Positions 1-7,191 of a stretch of 15,681 nucleotides of DNA are shown piece by piece (the first letter of the stretch is position 1; each line of letters starts with the position of its first letter). The position numbers and the translations under genes were made by a program. A model generated the notes under the pieces. The model made no database searches and was not told where the DNA came from. It was given only the letters and a program-made list of their open reading frames with translations. Source of the DNA: CAYYOS01 sp964473355 (GTDB taxonomy: Bacteria; Pseudomonadota; Gammaproteobacteria; Burkholderiales; REEB80); assembly GCA_964473355.1 (NCBI GenBank), contig CAYYOS010000053.1, positions 1 to 15,681 of the forward strand. Direction: 5' to 3'.

Positions 1-1193
1 GCGCCCTGTATGGCGAAAGTGTCTTCAGGACTTTACGTTTACTGGCTGAGCAAACGCACGCGGCCACCCCACCAGAAGCGGTGGGCGTCGATGAAGCGAC
101 GTCGTTTATGTTGGATTGTGGCTATCACGCGGTCGATATCTCGCCCTGCTCCGATGGGCGCTTAAAGGGCTTGGTGCGTTACATTTTGCGTTTGCCAGCA
201 GAGGCAGTACGCAGTCGCAAGGCCTACGCCGGCGCGATGTTTGATGTGGATGCCAATGTGAAACGCTGGGTCGAAACCGAGTTAATGCGCTTTCGCGAAG
301 GTCGCCCGGTGACCGCGGATGCGGGCACGCGTTACCTGAAAATGGCGGTGTATCACTTCAGCAGTTCCGATCCCGCGCACGAAGGTTGCGCTGCCCACGG
401 CAGCAACGAACTTCAAGCGGCGGAAAAAGGCCTGGAGCGCCTGCGCGAATTTCGCCAGGCGATTGAAAATAGTTTTTGCTGCGGCGCATCGGTGGATATT
501 TTGTTGGTTGGCGTCGACACCGATACCGACGCCATCAAGATACATATCCCTGACGCGGACGGCGAAATGAGTTTGTATCGCGTGCTGGATAACCAAACGC
601 TGTACCGCCAAACCATTAACGACGATGAAAATAACGCACGGCTTAAAGTTTATAGGGCGATCCAAACGACCAGTGCCACCCAAGGATGGGGCGGTGGCAA
701 CGGCGAGCCCCATGAAGGCATGCGGCGTTTGATCGCAACACTATTGATCAACAACTTGTCGCAAATTGAATACGTGTGTGCTAACTGGGGCGGGCGTTAC
801 CCCGACGTCGGCCACAACGAACGCTTTATCAGCGTCGGTGATGGCTTTGAGGAATTTCAATTACGCAACCTGGCGTACTTCGCCCATTTGAACACCGTGG
901 AAGAAGGCGCACCGGATATGGATGTGGGTATTAAGATTTTTAAAGCGCTCAATGTCAGGCATGGCTTGCCGATTCCGCTGGCGATTCATTTTCGCTATGA
1001 CAGCCGGGTGCCGGGCGCGCGCGAGCGTACCGCGGAACGTTGCCAGCGGGTCAAAGAAGCAATCGAATCGCGCTATCGTGATCTAGCGGACAAGGGCCTA
1101 TTAGTTAGCAATATGACTGTGCAGGACAAGCGGTACGGTAGTCCGATTGAATTAATCGACACGCGTGCCGCTGACGGCTTAGCGGGGCACTAA
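1..1193 (+). CDS. csoSCA: Carboxysomal carbonic anhydrase CsoSCA, 5' truncated by window edge
   Basis: This is the epsilon/beta-like carbonic anhydrase that converts bicarbonate to CO2 inside the alpha-carboxysome for Rubisco. The reading frame is open from base 3 to the stop at 1191-1193 (396 residues visible), so the GTG at 81 is internal and the true start lies upstream. The catalytic signature CSDGR is at 147-161: a zinc Cys, plus the Asp and Arg dyad. The other zinc ligands are His (codon 354-356) in YHFSS and Cys (codon 387-389) in HEGCAAHGSN. The spacings, 69 residues from Cys to His and 11 from His to Cys, equal those of Halothiobacillus CsoSCA (C173, H242, C253), which implies that about 125 N-terminal residues are missing. 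That missing part should carry the CsoS2/Rubisco-binding tail. The stop is followed directly by the csoS4A ATG, which indicates a shared transcript. Confidence 0.97.
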   Translation, partial: ALYGESVFRTLRLLAEQTHAATPPEAVGVDEATSFMLDCGYHAVDISPCSDGRLKGLVRYILRLPAEAVRSRKAYAGAMFDVDANVKRWVETELMRFREGRPVTADAGTRYLKMAVYHFSSSDPAHEGCAAHGSNELQAAEKGLERLREFRQAIENSFCCGASVDILLVGVDTDTDAIKIHIPDADGEMSLYRVLDNQTLYRQTINDDENNARLKVYRAIQTTSATQGWGGGNGEPHEGMRRLIATLLINNLSQIEYVCANWGGRYPDVGHNERFISVGDGFEEFQLRNLAYFAHLNTVEEGAPDMDVGIKIFKALNVRHGLPIPLAIHFRYDSRVPGARERTAERCQRVKEAIESRYRDLADKGLLVSNMTVQDKRYGSPIELIDTRAADGLAGH

Positions 1194-1442
1194 ATGAAAA
1201 TCTGTCAGGTGGAAAAAACGCTGGTTTCGACCAACCGAATTAAAGAGATGGGGCATAGGCCGCTCCTGGTGGTGAGAGAAAAAGGCGGCACGCGTAGCAT
1301 CGCGGTGGATGCAGTAGGTTGCATCCCCGGCGACTGGGTTATTTGTGTGGGTTCGTCTGCTGCGCGCGAAGCGGCCGGCAGCAAGGACTTTCCCAGCGAC
1401 CTGACCATCGTCGGCATTATTGATCATTGGACGGACGACTGA
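1194..1442 (+). CDS. csoS4A: Carboxysome shell vertex protein CsoS4A (pentamer, EutN/CcmL family)
   Basis: This 82-residue protein is a bacterial microcompartment vertex (BMV) protein. Pentamers of this family cap the twelve vertices of the icosahedral shell and are needed for a CO2-tight shell. The family is shown by the MKICQVEKTLVST start, the small beta-barrel pattern, the central VDAVGCIPGDWVICVGSSAAR block (the Gly-Asp-Trp-Val turn and the SSAAR helix are hallmarks) and the C-terminal DLTIVGIIDHW. The length is normal for CsoS4A. The ATG follows the csoSCA stop with no gap, and the csoS4B ATG lies 1 nt after this stop, so the three genes are probably translationally coupled. The assignment as the A rather than the B paralogue rests on gene order and the GCIPGDW sequence. 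Confidence 0.96.
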   Translation: MKICQVEKTLVSTNRIKEMGHRPLLVVREKGGTRSIAVDAVGCIPGDWVICVGSSAAREAAGSKDFPSDLTIVGIIDHWTDD

Positions 1443-1443
1443 T

Positions 1444-1719
1444 ATGGAGATTGTGGAAGTGATTGCGGATCTCGTTGCAACACGTCGGGTACCCGGCTTG
1501 TTCAGTGCTTCCTTACGAGTTGTCCGCGACGTCAAAGGCCGCCTCAATGTAGCCGTTGATCCGGTTGGCGTGCCTGAGGGCAAATGGGTTTTTACGATGG
1601 GTGGGTCTGCAGCGCGCTACGCCACAGGCGATTATAAGGTTCTTACTGATTTGACCATCGGCGGCATCATCGATGGGTGGGATCCCGGCGAAGGCCGAGT
1701 TGGCCGAGCAGGTAAGTAA
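1444..1719 (+). CDS. csoS4B: Carboxysome shell vertex protein CsoS4B (pentamer, EutN/CcmL family)
   Basis: This is the second vertex pentamer paralogue, 91 residues from the ATG at 1444 (an in-frame ATG at 1420 would run into csoS4A and is unlikely). It starts MEIVEVIADLVATRRVPGL and contains VDPVGVPEGKWVFTMGGSAARYA and TIGGIIDGWDP, matching the CcmL/EutN fold seen in CsoS4A. In alpha-carboxysomes the A and B paralogues sit side by side in this order and are both minor vertex components. The start is 1 nt after the csoS4A stop. The tail after IIDGWDP (GEGRVGRAGK) is basic and longer than that of CsoS4A; it is probably disordered. The distance to csoS1 is 34 nt. Confidence 0.95.
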   Translation: MEIVEVIADLVATRRVPGLFSASLRVVRDVKGRLNVAVDPVGVPEGKWVFTMGGSAARYATGDYKVLTDLTIGGIIDGWDPGEGRVGRAGK

Positions 1720-1740
1720 GTAGTTTTTTTTAACATACGT

Positions 1741-1747
1741 AAGGAGT
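1741..1747 (+). promoter_or_regulatory. Strong ribosome binding site of first csoS1 gene
   Basis: AAGGAG, a near-perfect Shine-Dalgarno core, lies 7-8 nt before the ATG at 1754. It is better than the sites of the shell vertex genes upstream, in line with the large excess of hexamer over pentamer needed in the shell. The second csoS1 copy also has a good site (GAGAAGGA at 2081-2088, 7 nt before the ATG at 2096). Confidence 0.7.
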
Positions 1748-1753
1748 ACGAAA

Positions 1754-2053
1754 ATGGCGATTGAAATAACTGGTATTGCATTAGGCATGATCGAAACACG
1801 CGGCTTAGTGCCCGCGATTGAAGCGGCAGACGCGATGACCAAAGCGGCGGAAGTACGCCTAATTGGACGCGAGTTTGTTGGCGGCGGTTACGTCACGGTG
1901 TTAGTGCGCGGCGAAACGGGTGCAGTTAATGCAGCAGTGCGGGCCGGTGCGGATGCGTGCGAACGTGTTGGCGACGGGCTAGTTGCAGCGCATATTATCG
2001 CGCGCGTGCATAATGAAGTAGAAAACATTTTGCCGACAAGTCCTGACGCCTAA
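1754..2053 (+). CDS. csoS1: Major carboxysome shell hexamer CsoS1 (CsoS1A/C-like, BMC-H)
   Basis: This 99-residue BMC-H protein forms hexamers that tile the facets of the alpha-carboxysome shell, with a central pore thought to pass bicarbonate and RuBP. It shows the family core: GIALGMIETRGLVPAIEAADAM, then KAAEVRLIGREFVGGGYVTV with the FVGGGY pore loop, then RGETGAVNAAVRAGADACERVG and the C-terminal AAHIIARVHNEVENILP. It ends TSPDA, as short CsoS1A/C forms do. Bases 1772-2044 are identical to 2114-2386 in the next gene, so the two proteins differ only at residues 3-6 and in the tail after TSP. The gene lies 34 nt after csoS4B and has a strong ribosome binding site. Confidence 0.97.
   Translation: MAIEITGIALGMIETRGLVPAIEAADAMTKAAEVRLIGREFVGGGYVTVLVRGETGAVNAAVRAGADACERVGDGLVAAHIIARVHNEVENILPTSPDA
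1772..2044 (+). repeat. 273-bp perfect direct repeat, copy 1 (inside first csoS1)
   Basis: Reading base by base, 1772-2044 is identical to 2114-2386, with an offset of 342 bp. The identity begins at the GIALGM codons and stops at the TSP codons. Flanking bases differ on both sides. Confidence 0.97.
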
Positions 2054-2095
2054 ACGCTTTAAGCTTAACAATTTTAATCAGAGAAGGAATGCATC

Positions 2096-2416
2096 ATGGC
2101 AAACATAGTAAGCGGTATTGCATTAGGCATGATCGAAACACGCGGCTTAGTGCCCGCGATTGAAGCGGCAGACGCGATGACCAAAGCGGCGGAAGTACGC
2201 CTAATTGGACGCGAGTTTGTTGGCGGCGGTTACGTCACGGTGTTAGTGCGCGGCGAAACGGGTGCAGTTAATGCAGCAGTGCGGGCCGGTGCGGATGCGT
2301 GCGAACGTGTTGGCGACGGGCTAGTTGCAGCGCATATTATCGCGCGCGTGCATAATGAAGTAGAAAACATTTTGCCGACAAGTCCTACGAGCGGCCGCGC
2401 CAGGAACGTAAGTTAA
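2096..2416 (+). CDS. csoS1: Carboxysome shell hexamer CsoS1, second copy with extended C-terminus (CsoS1B-like)
   Basis: This is a second BMC-H shell protein, 106 residues. Residues from GIALGM to TSP are identical to the upstream copy, at both protein and DNA level, including the FVGGGY pore loop. The N-terminus reads MANIVS instead of MAIEIT, and the C-terminus carries an extra basic tail, TSGRARNVS. Halothiobacillus CsoS1B likewise follows the shorter CsoS1 copies and differs from them by a C-terminal extension, so a CsoS1B-like role (a minor facet protein with a different edge or face) is inferred. The ATG at 2096 is 7 nt after GAGAAGGA; an out-of-frame ATG at 2089 is ignored. The gap to the ferritin-like gene is 17 nt. 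Identical DNA in the two copies points to recent duplication or gene conversion. Confidence 0.95.
   Translation: MANIVSGIALGMIETRGLVPAIEAADAMTKAAEVRLIGREFVGGGYVTVLVRGETGAVNAAVRAGADACERVGDGLVAAHIIARVHNEVENILPTSPTSGRARNVS
2114..2386 (+). repeat. 273-bp perfect direct repeat, copy 2 (inside second csoS1)
   Basis: This is the second copy of the csoS1 core repeat, with no mismatch to 1772-2044 even at silent codon positions. Such tandem identity allows unequal crossover that would change the csoS1 copy number, and it is also a likely site of short-read assembly collapse. Confidence 0.97.
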
Positions 2417-2433
2417 GCTAAGCGAGTAAAAAC

Positions 2434-2874
2434 ATGAGCTCGCAAATAGACCCACGTTTAAGCGGCTACTTGTCGCGCGCGCTGAGCCATGAAATGGCCG
2501 CCGTGCAACAGTATTTACTGCAAGCCAAGTTGACCGGTATGTGGGGCTTATCCGCACAGAGCGCACACTTTCGCAATGACGTCAGCGAAGAGTTGGTTCA
2601 TGCTGAGCGCTTGATGGAACGCATGTTGGTGTTGGGCATTCCCTGTAACGGTACGCAACTACCACCGACACGTCCCGGCAGAACCTTGGAAGAAATGTTG
2701 CACATTGATCGAGAGATCGAGATCGAAGCGATCCGCCTCTACGAAGAAGCCGCTGCCTATTGCGCGCGGCGCCAGGATGCAGAAACGCTACAATTAATGC
2801 GGAGTATCCTGGATGATGAGTTAGGGCATCTGCGCGAGTTGGATCAGCAATTGTCGGCGTTGCCGAAAAGCTAA
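2434..2874 (+). CDS. Bacterioferritin-like di-iron protein of the carboxysome operon
   Basis: This 146-residue four-helix-bundle protein belongs to the ferritin/bacterioferritin superfamily and is commonly found in proteobacterial cso operons between csoS1 and acRAF. All ferroxidase ligands can be placed: Glu20 (SHEMAAVQQY), Glu53 and His56 (SEELVHAER), Glu96 (REIEIEA) and Glu129 and His132 (DDELGH). The residue that corresponds to the haem-ligating Met52 of E. coli bacterioferritin is Leu54, so haem binding as in classical Bfr is unlikely. The length is slightly below the usual 155-160. Its role in carboxysomes is not settled; iron storage or redox/oxygen protection of nearby Rubisco are possible. 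It lies 17 nt after csoS1 and 4 nt before acRAF. Confidence 0.9.
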   Translation: MSSQIDPRLSGYLSRALSHEMAAVQQYLLQAKLTGMWGLSAQSAHFRNDVSEELVHAERLMERMLVLGIPCNGTQLPPTRPGRTLEEMLHIDREIEIEAIRLYEEAAAYCARRQDAETLQLMRSILDDELGHLRELDQQLSALPKS

Positions 2875-2878
2875 GACC

Positions 2879-3151
2879 ATGTCGTTAGGTCCGGATGCTG
2901 AAACTAATAAGACCGCACCGCGCCAGGAGACCTTAAGCTGGCGTTTTGAATTTTCCAGCTATGGTGAAACCCGTCGCTTTTTGGATCAGTTGGCGGATTT
3001 ATCAAAACGCGAGAATTTTTACCCCAACATCAATTTTGGCAAAACTTATGTGAATATCAGCATCGATGCCGAAGGACATACGGCATTGGGCGTAAGAGAA
3101 GATGCTTTCGTTGCAGAGATGAAAGCCTACGCGGCGCAAACTAAAGGGTAA
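2879..3151 (+). CDS. acRAF: Alpha-carboxysome Rubisco assembly factor acRAF (pterin carbinolamine dehydratase-like)
   Basis: This 90-residue protein of the pterin-4a-carbinolamine dehydratase (PCD) fold is known from alpha-carboxysome operons (also called CsoSX), where it acts as a chaperone or assembly factor for form IA Rubisco. After a polar leader of about 18 residues the core reads LSWRFEFSSYGETRRFLDQLADLSKREN, then FYPNINFGKTYVNISID and a C-terminal helix. True PCD enzymes carry a His-His-Pro motif before the N-x-x-x-x-x-V-x-[IV] strand. Here that position is Phe-Tyr-Pro, so both catalytic histidines are lost and dehydratase activity is not expected. The ATG is 4 nt after the stop of the ferritin-like gene, and the parA gene follows after 35 nt. 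Confidence 0.93.
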   Translation: MSLGPDAETNKTAPRQETLSWRFEFSSYGETRRFLDQLADLSKRENFYPNINFGKTYVNISIDAEGHTALGVREDAFVAEMKAYAAQTKG

Positions 3152-3186
3152 GCGCTCCTCAAACAACGGCGAACGACTGAGGCGAT

Positions 3187-3816
3187 ATGAGAACAAATGT
3201 AATCGCAATCGTCAATCAGAAAGGCGGTACCGGAAAAACAACGCTGGCGCTTAATCTCGCCGCCGGTCTCGCGCGGCGCGCGCCGACGGCGGTAATCGAC
3301 GCCGATCCGCAGCGTTCCATTAGTCAGTGGATAGCCTTGGCTGAGGATACAAGTTCGCTACCGGTTGTAACACAAATCAAGGCGCCCGCCGCGCCCGCGA
3401 TCGCGCGGTTGAAAAAAACCCATCGTTATGTGGTAGTAGATTGTCCACCAACCGTACAAGGGCCTGTGATTGAAGCCGTCATGGCCTCTGCCGACCTTGT
3501 GCTGATACCCGTATTGCCCTCGCCGCTGGATTTGTGGGCAAGCGTGGAAATGGCAGCGCTGGTGCATCAAGCCCAGAAGAAAAATCGGGCATTACAAGCT
3601 TATCTGGTTTTGAATCAGATTGAGACGCGGAATGCCTTATCCCGCGTCATGCAACAAGCAGTGGCTGAATTCAACGTGCCGTTATTGCACGCCAGCCTGC
3701 AACGGCGTGCGGCTTACCGTAGCGCGGCCATAGAAGGCGTAAGTGTGTATGCGCTCGGCGGTCGGGGCGCACAAGCAGTAGCAGATATCGAGGCAATTAT
3801 TAAGGAGATCTTATGA
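3187..3816 (+). CDS. mcdA: ParA-type carboxysome positioning ATPase McdA
   Basis: This is a 209-residue deviant-Walker-A ATPase of the ParA/MinD family. Near the N-terminus it has VNQKGGTGKTT with the signature Lys12 and the P-loop Lys17, then the A' box VIDADPQ (about residues 37-43) and the Walker B strand YVVVDCPPT. Together with the adjacent McdB it forms a gradient on the nucleoid that spaces carboxysomes. The presence of the signature Lys places it with alpha-carboxysome McdA, which behaves like classical ParA, rather than with the cyanobacterial beta-type that lacks it. The location between acRAF and mcdB-cbbQ is typical of cso operons. The ATG at 3187 is preceded by GAGG at 3179-3182. 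The stop overlaps the mcdB start by 4 nt (ATGA). Confidence 0.94.
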   Translation: MRTNVIAIVNQKGGTGKTTLALNLAAGLARRAPTAVIDADPQRSISQWIALAEDTSSLPVVTQIKAPAAPAIARLKKTHRYVVVDCPPTVQGPVIEAVMASADLVLIPVLPSPLDLWASVEMAALVHQAQKKNRALQAYLVLNQIETRNALSRVMQQAVAEFNVPLLHASLQRRAAYRSAAIEGVSVYALGGRGAQAVADIEAIIKEIL

Positions 3817-3995
3817 CGACGAAGAAAAAATTGGGTTCTAAGTTAGCACATAGTGTGCGTCAGGTAAAAACACAGCGCGAGGAATCTTCGGCTAACACGG
3901 GAGCAGCGGAAAAACCCGCAACCAAGTCAACCGCACGCGCCACAAAAACCAATGACAGGAGAGGTTTTCGTCCGAATCGTGTGTGGCCCGACTAG
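3813..3995 (+). CDS. mcdB: Carboxysome positioning adaptor McdB (small, disordered)
   Basis: This 60-residue, highly polar and basic protein starts MTTKKKLGSKLAHSVRQV and is rich in Lys, Arg, Thr, Ala and Ser, with low-complexity middle sequence (PATKSTARATK). It has no predicted membrane segment. It ends RGFRPNRVWPD; a single tryptophan near the C-terminus is the conserved feature of alpha-type McdB and is linked to its interaction with the carboxysome. McdB links carboxysomes to McdA and triggers McdA ATP hydrolysis. The ATG overlaps the mcdA stop (ATGA), and AAGGAG at 3803-3808 serves as the ribosome binding site. The protein has no catalytic motif, so the call rests on its position after mcdA, composition and C-terminal Trp. 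It is shorter than most described McdB proteins. Confidence 0.85.
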   Translation: MTTKKKLGSKLAHSVRQVKTQREESSANTGAAEKPATKSTARATKTNDRRGFRPNRVWPD

Positions 3996-4020
3996 GGCTA
4001 TGCGGATTTTCGGCTAGCCC
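3995..4020. other. Inverted repeat in mcdB-cbbQ spacer
   Basis: GGGCTA at 3995-4000 pairs with TAGCCC at 4015-4020 around a 14-nt loop, starting at the last base of the mcdB stop. There is no T-tract, so it is not a clear intrinsic terminator. It could be an mRNA-stabilising or processing hairpin that separates mcdAB from cbbQO expression. Six pairs is weak. Confidence 0.3.
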
Positions 4021-4038
4021 CATACAAAGGACAGCAGT

Positions 4039-4842
4039 ATGCCAGGTGAGTTAGATCAATACCAGGTTCGAACCGAACCCTATTACCGTGCCGTCGGCGA
4101 TGAAGTTTCGCTATATGAGGCTGCCTATTCGGTGCGCATGCCGATGATGTTAAAAGGACCCACCGGCTGCGGAAAAACACGTTTTGTTGAATACATGGCG
4201 TGGAAACTCGGCAAGCCACTGATTACTGTGGCCTGTAACGAAGACATGACGGCCTCGGATTTGGTGGGGCGCTTTCTGCTCGATGCGTCAGGGACGCGTT
4301 GGCAAGACGGTCCATTGGCGCTGGCCGCGCGTTACGGCGCAATATGCTACTTGGATGAAGTGGTGGAAGCACGCCAGGACACCACCGTCGTAATTCACCC
4401 GCTCACCGACAACCGCCGCGTTTTACCGTTGGAAAAAAAAGGCGAGTTACTCCACGCGCACGCCGATTTTCAAATTGTAATTTCGTATAACCCCGGCTAT
4501 CAAAGCTTGATGAAAGATTTGAAGCAATCCACCAAACAGCGCTTTGGTGCGCTCGATTTTAACTACCCCGAGCATGATATCGAAACCGAAATCGTCGCGC
4601 ACGAAACCGGTGTGAGCAGCGAAGTAGCGGGAAAGCTGGTTCATATCGCCGAACGTGCGCGCAACCTCAAAGGCCATGGTTTGGATGAAGGTATCTCGAC
4701 GCGCATGTTAATCTATGCGGGCTCACTGATCGCCAAAAATGTTGATCCAGTCTCGGCGTGCCGGATGGCATTGGTACGCCCCATTACCGATGACCCGGAT
4801 ATGCGCGACGCGCTTGATGCGGCGGTAACGACGTTCTTTTAA
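4039..4842 (+). CDS. cbbQ: Rubisco activase AAA+ ATPase subunit CbbQ (MoxR family)
   Basis: This is the 267-residue motor subunit of the CbbQ-CbbO Rubisco activase, which uses ATP to remodel form I Rubisco inhibited by sugar phosphates. The MoxR-type AAA+ core shows Walker A GPTGCGKT (residues 40-47), Walker B ICYLDE (Asp106-Glu107), followed by VVEARQDTT, the sensor 1 region IVISYNPGY, and the conserved TKQRFGALDFNYP arginine-finger segment. The length is typical for CbbQ. The ATG at 4039 has AAAGGA 7-8 nt upstream. cbbO follows after 21 nt. Association with mcdAB and the cso genes marks it as the carboxysomal Q-type paralogue, reported to be found with the shell. Confidence 0.96.
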   Translation: MPGELDQYQVRTEPYYRAVGDEVSLYEAAYSVRMPMMLKGPTGCGKTRFVEYMAWKLGKPLITVACNEDMTASDLVGRFLLDASGTRWQDGPLALAARYGAICYLDEVVEARQDTTVVIHPLTDNRRVLPLEKKGELLHAHADFQIVISYNPGYQSLMKDLKQSTKQRFGALDFNYPEHDIETEIVAHETGVSSEVAGKLVHIAERARNLKGHGLDEGISTRMLIYAGSLIAKNVDPVSACRMALVRPITDDPDMRDALDAAVTTFF

Positions 4843-4863
4843 TCGGGGTTCGCGGAGCGTGAA

Positions 4864-7150
4864 ATGGCAGTCGAACTCGAAAAATATCAGGACGTACTCG
4901 ACGAACTGGGCGATCATGCCGGCGAAGTGCTGCGCGCCTCTTGGACCGAAGCCACACGGGTGTTCACGCCGCGCGGTCTGGAAGCCTACCTGCAAGGTGC
5001 TACGAGTTTAAAATCGTTGGGTCGCGGCACGGATTTGGTCGTGAGTTTTATTCAAAGCGCTCCGGCGTTAGCCCATGAGATCGGTGAAGATGCAGTAAAA
5101 GACATGCTGAGCGCCGCGATCAAGATGTATTCCAAAACCAGCGCCACCGTCATTGCAATGATCTTTTCTTCTAGTCCGATAGCGGCAGCGCGACTCGGCG
5201 ACCTGGAATTATTTCGCAGTTATCTGCACTTACTGGACACCTTGCTGGCGCAAGCGCCGCGCGGGGTGCGCCCAATGCTGGATCAACTGGGTACCCTACT
5301 CGCCCAATTAACCTTGGGGGGGTTGCGGCGCTGGGCATTGTGGGGTGCGCAGGCACATAAAACCGATTTCGAAGCACAGGAGCTTTACTTCAGTTTGCGA
5401 AGCCCGGAATCGCTCGGCGTGCTGCAAAAAGAACGGAAGGGCACCCTGTTTATCGATGTACAGCGGCGCATTGGTATGTATCTGCGTGCACTGTGGGGAC
5501 GCGATTTTTACATGCGCCCCACCAGTGGCGATTTTGAGTCGCGTGAAGGTTACCGGCCCTATATCGAGGGCTACATCATGCATTTGCCCGATGCTTATGA
5601 TGACTATCCTCTAGGCGAAGGATTAGGACAGATTAACGGGCTGGAGTTGTATCGCGCTGCGGCCGCACACGCCGCTTGCCATGTAGTTTATACCACCACG
5701 CAGTTTGACAAGACTGATCTGTCTGCCTTGCAAATTGCCTTGATCGGCCTGGTAGAAGACGCGCGGGTGGAAGCTTTGGCATTAAAACATTTCCCCGGCC
5801 TGCAACAAACTTGGTTACCGTTGCATACGGCGACGCCCGCATCGGGTGACTCCGCAGCTGCACTGATGGCGCGTTTAGCGCGCGCTTGGCTTGATCCCAA
5901 CTACCGGGACGACCATCCGTGGGTAACGCTCGGCCGTCAGCTGTTTAACGAACATCCCTCACATCTGCAATCCACAGCAATGTCGCGCGAAATTGGGCTG
6001 CGGCTGAGTGCTGAGCTGCTCGCTATGGGGGTGAATTATTCGCCTGCCAACGATGTGCCCGACATTCCATATCGCGACGACAATCGTTATTTATGGGAAT
6101 TCGCCGATCTGCTCGAAGCCGGGCAAGTGGTCGCGGGAATGGACGTGCAACAAGTGCGCAAGTACGCTAGTCTGATGGAGATGTTGAACACGCTGGACGT
6201 ACCGGGTGCAGGGGATGATGCGGGAGAGGTATGGGTGCTTGCCACCGAATTTTTCCGTGACGAAGACCCTACTCACAGTGTCAATGAAAAAGAAGGTCGC
6301 GCGCCGCCGCCGCAACCCTTCCACTATCCGGAGTGGGATTATCAGATGCAGTTGGAACGTCCCGCTTGGGCCACCGTGCTGGAGAAACGTGCCCCACCCG
6401 GTGAAGTGGCGCTGATCGATGAGATCGTGGTCAAGCACAAACCGATTATCAGTCGTATTAAATTCTTGATCGAAGCACTGCAACCGCAGGGTGTGCAACG
6501 TATGCGCAAACAAGAAGATGGTGATGAAATCGATTTGAACGCCGCGATTCACGCAATGATTGAAATTCGCATGGGCGAGCAGCCCGATCCGCGCATCATG
6601 ATGCGCAACGTGCGTCGCGTACGCGACCTGTCGGTGCTGTTGCTGATAGATCTTTCTGAATCAACCAATGACCCGGTACGTGGTTCCGAGAGCACCGTGT
6701 TGCAACTAGCGCGCGAGGCAACCGTGTTGCTCGCCGACGCGCTGGATAAAATCGGCGACCCATTTGCGCTACATGGTTTTGACTCCAATGGCCGTCACGA
6801 TGTAGAGTATTACCGTTTCAAAGATTTTGACGCACCCTACGACGACAAGGCCAAATCGCGACTCGCGGGCATGCGCGGTGACTTGTCCACCCGCATGGGG
6901 GCGGCGATGCGCCATGCCGGTTCGATCCTTAAGCGCCAACCCAGCCACAAAAAATTATTGCTGGTCGTAACAGATGGCGAGCCCGCCGATAACGACGTGC
7001 GCGATCCGCAATATCTGCGCATGGATGCGAAAAAGTCGGTGGAAGAGTTGGCGCGCAACGGAATCAATACTTATTGTCTGAGCCTCGATCCAGGCGCGGA
7101 CCAATATGTCTCACGTATTTTTGGCGCAAAAAACTATATGGTGGTAGATC
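4864..7150 (+). CDS. cbbO: Rubisco activase adaptor CbbO (VWA domain), 3' end lost in sequencing gap
   Basis: This is the adaptor subunit of the CbbQO activase; its von Willebrand factor A domain contacts Rubisco. From the ATG at 4864, 762 residues are readable up to the N run. The long alpha-helical N-terminal part includes ELYRAAAAHAACHVVYTT. The VWA domain is C-terminal, with a complete metal-ion site: Asp596, Ser598, Ser600 in LIDLSESTND, and later VVTDGEPADND. The sequence breaks after the segment ending KNYMVVD. CbbO proteins normally continue for only about 15-20 residues from here, so almost the whole protein is present. Sequence after the gap (7192 on) does not resemble a CbbO tail in any frame, so a reading frame drawn through the Ns to 7275 is artefactual. 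Confidence 0.94.
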
Positions 7151-7191
7151 NNNNNNNNNNNNNNNNNNNNNNNNNNNNNNNNNNNNNNNNN
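7151..7191. other. Assembly gap (41 N)
   Basis: Forty-one undefined bases fall at the very end of cbbO. The readable part of cbbO ends in mid-codon with a C, so the gap hides at least the last CbbO residues and its stop. The true gap length is unknown, and the physical link between the cso operon and purEK depends on the scaffolder. Confidence 1.

Noticed and set aside
282..713. 143-codon open frame on the - strand inside csoSCA
   Set aside because: It lies opposite the zinc-site coding region of CsoSCA, has no family-like sequence, and reflects codon bias of the real gene.
1720..1753. Separate promoter for csoS1 in the csoS4B-csoS1 spacer
   Set aside because: Only 34 nt with a T-run and the ribosome binding site; no -35/-10 pair could be defined from sequence.
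6091..6552. 153-codon open frame on the - strand inside cbbO
   Set aside because: Antisense to the conserved part of cbbO upstream of the VWA domain; no start signal or family resemblance.
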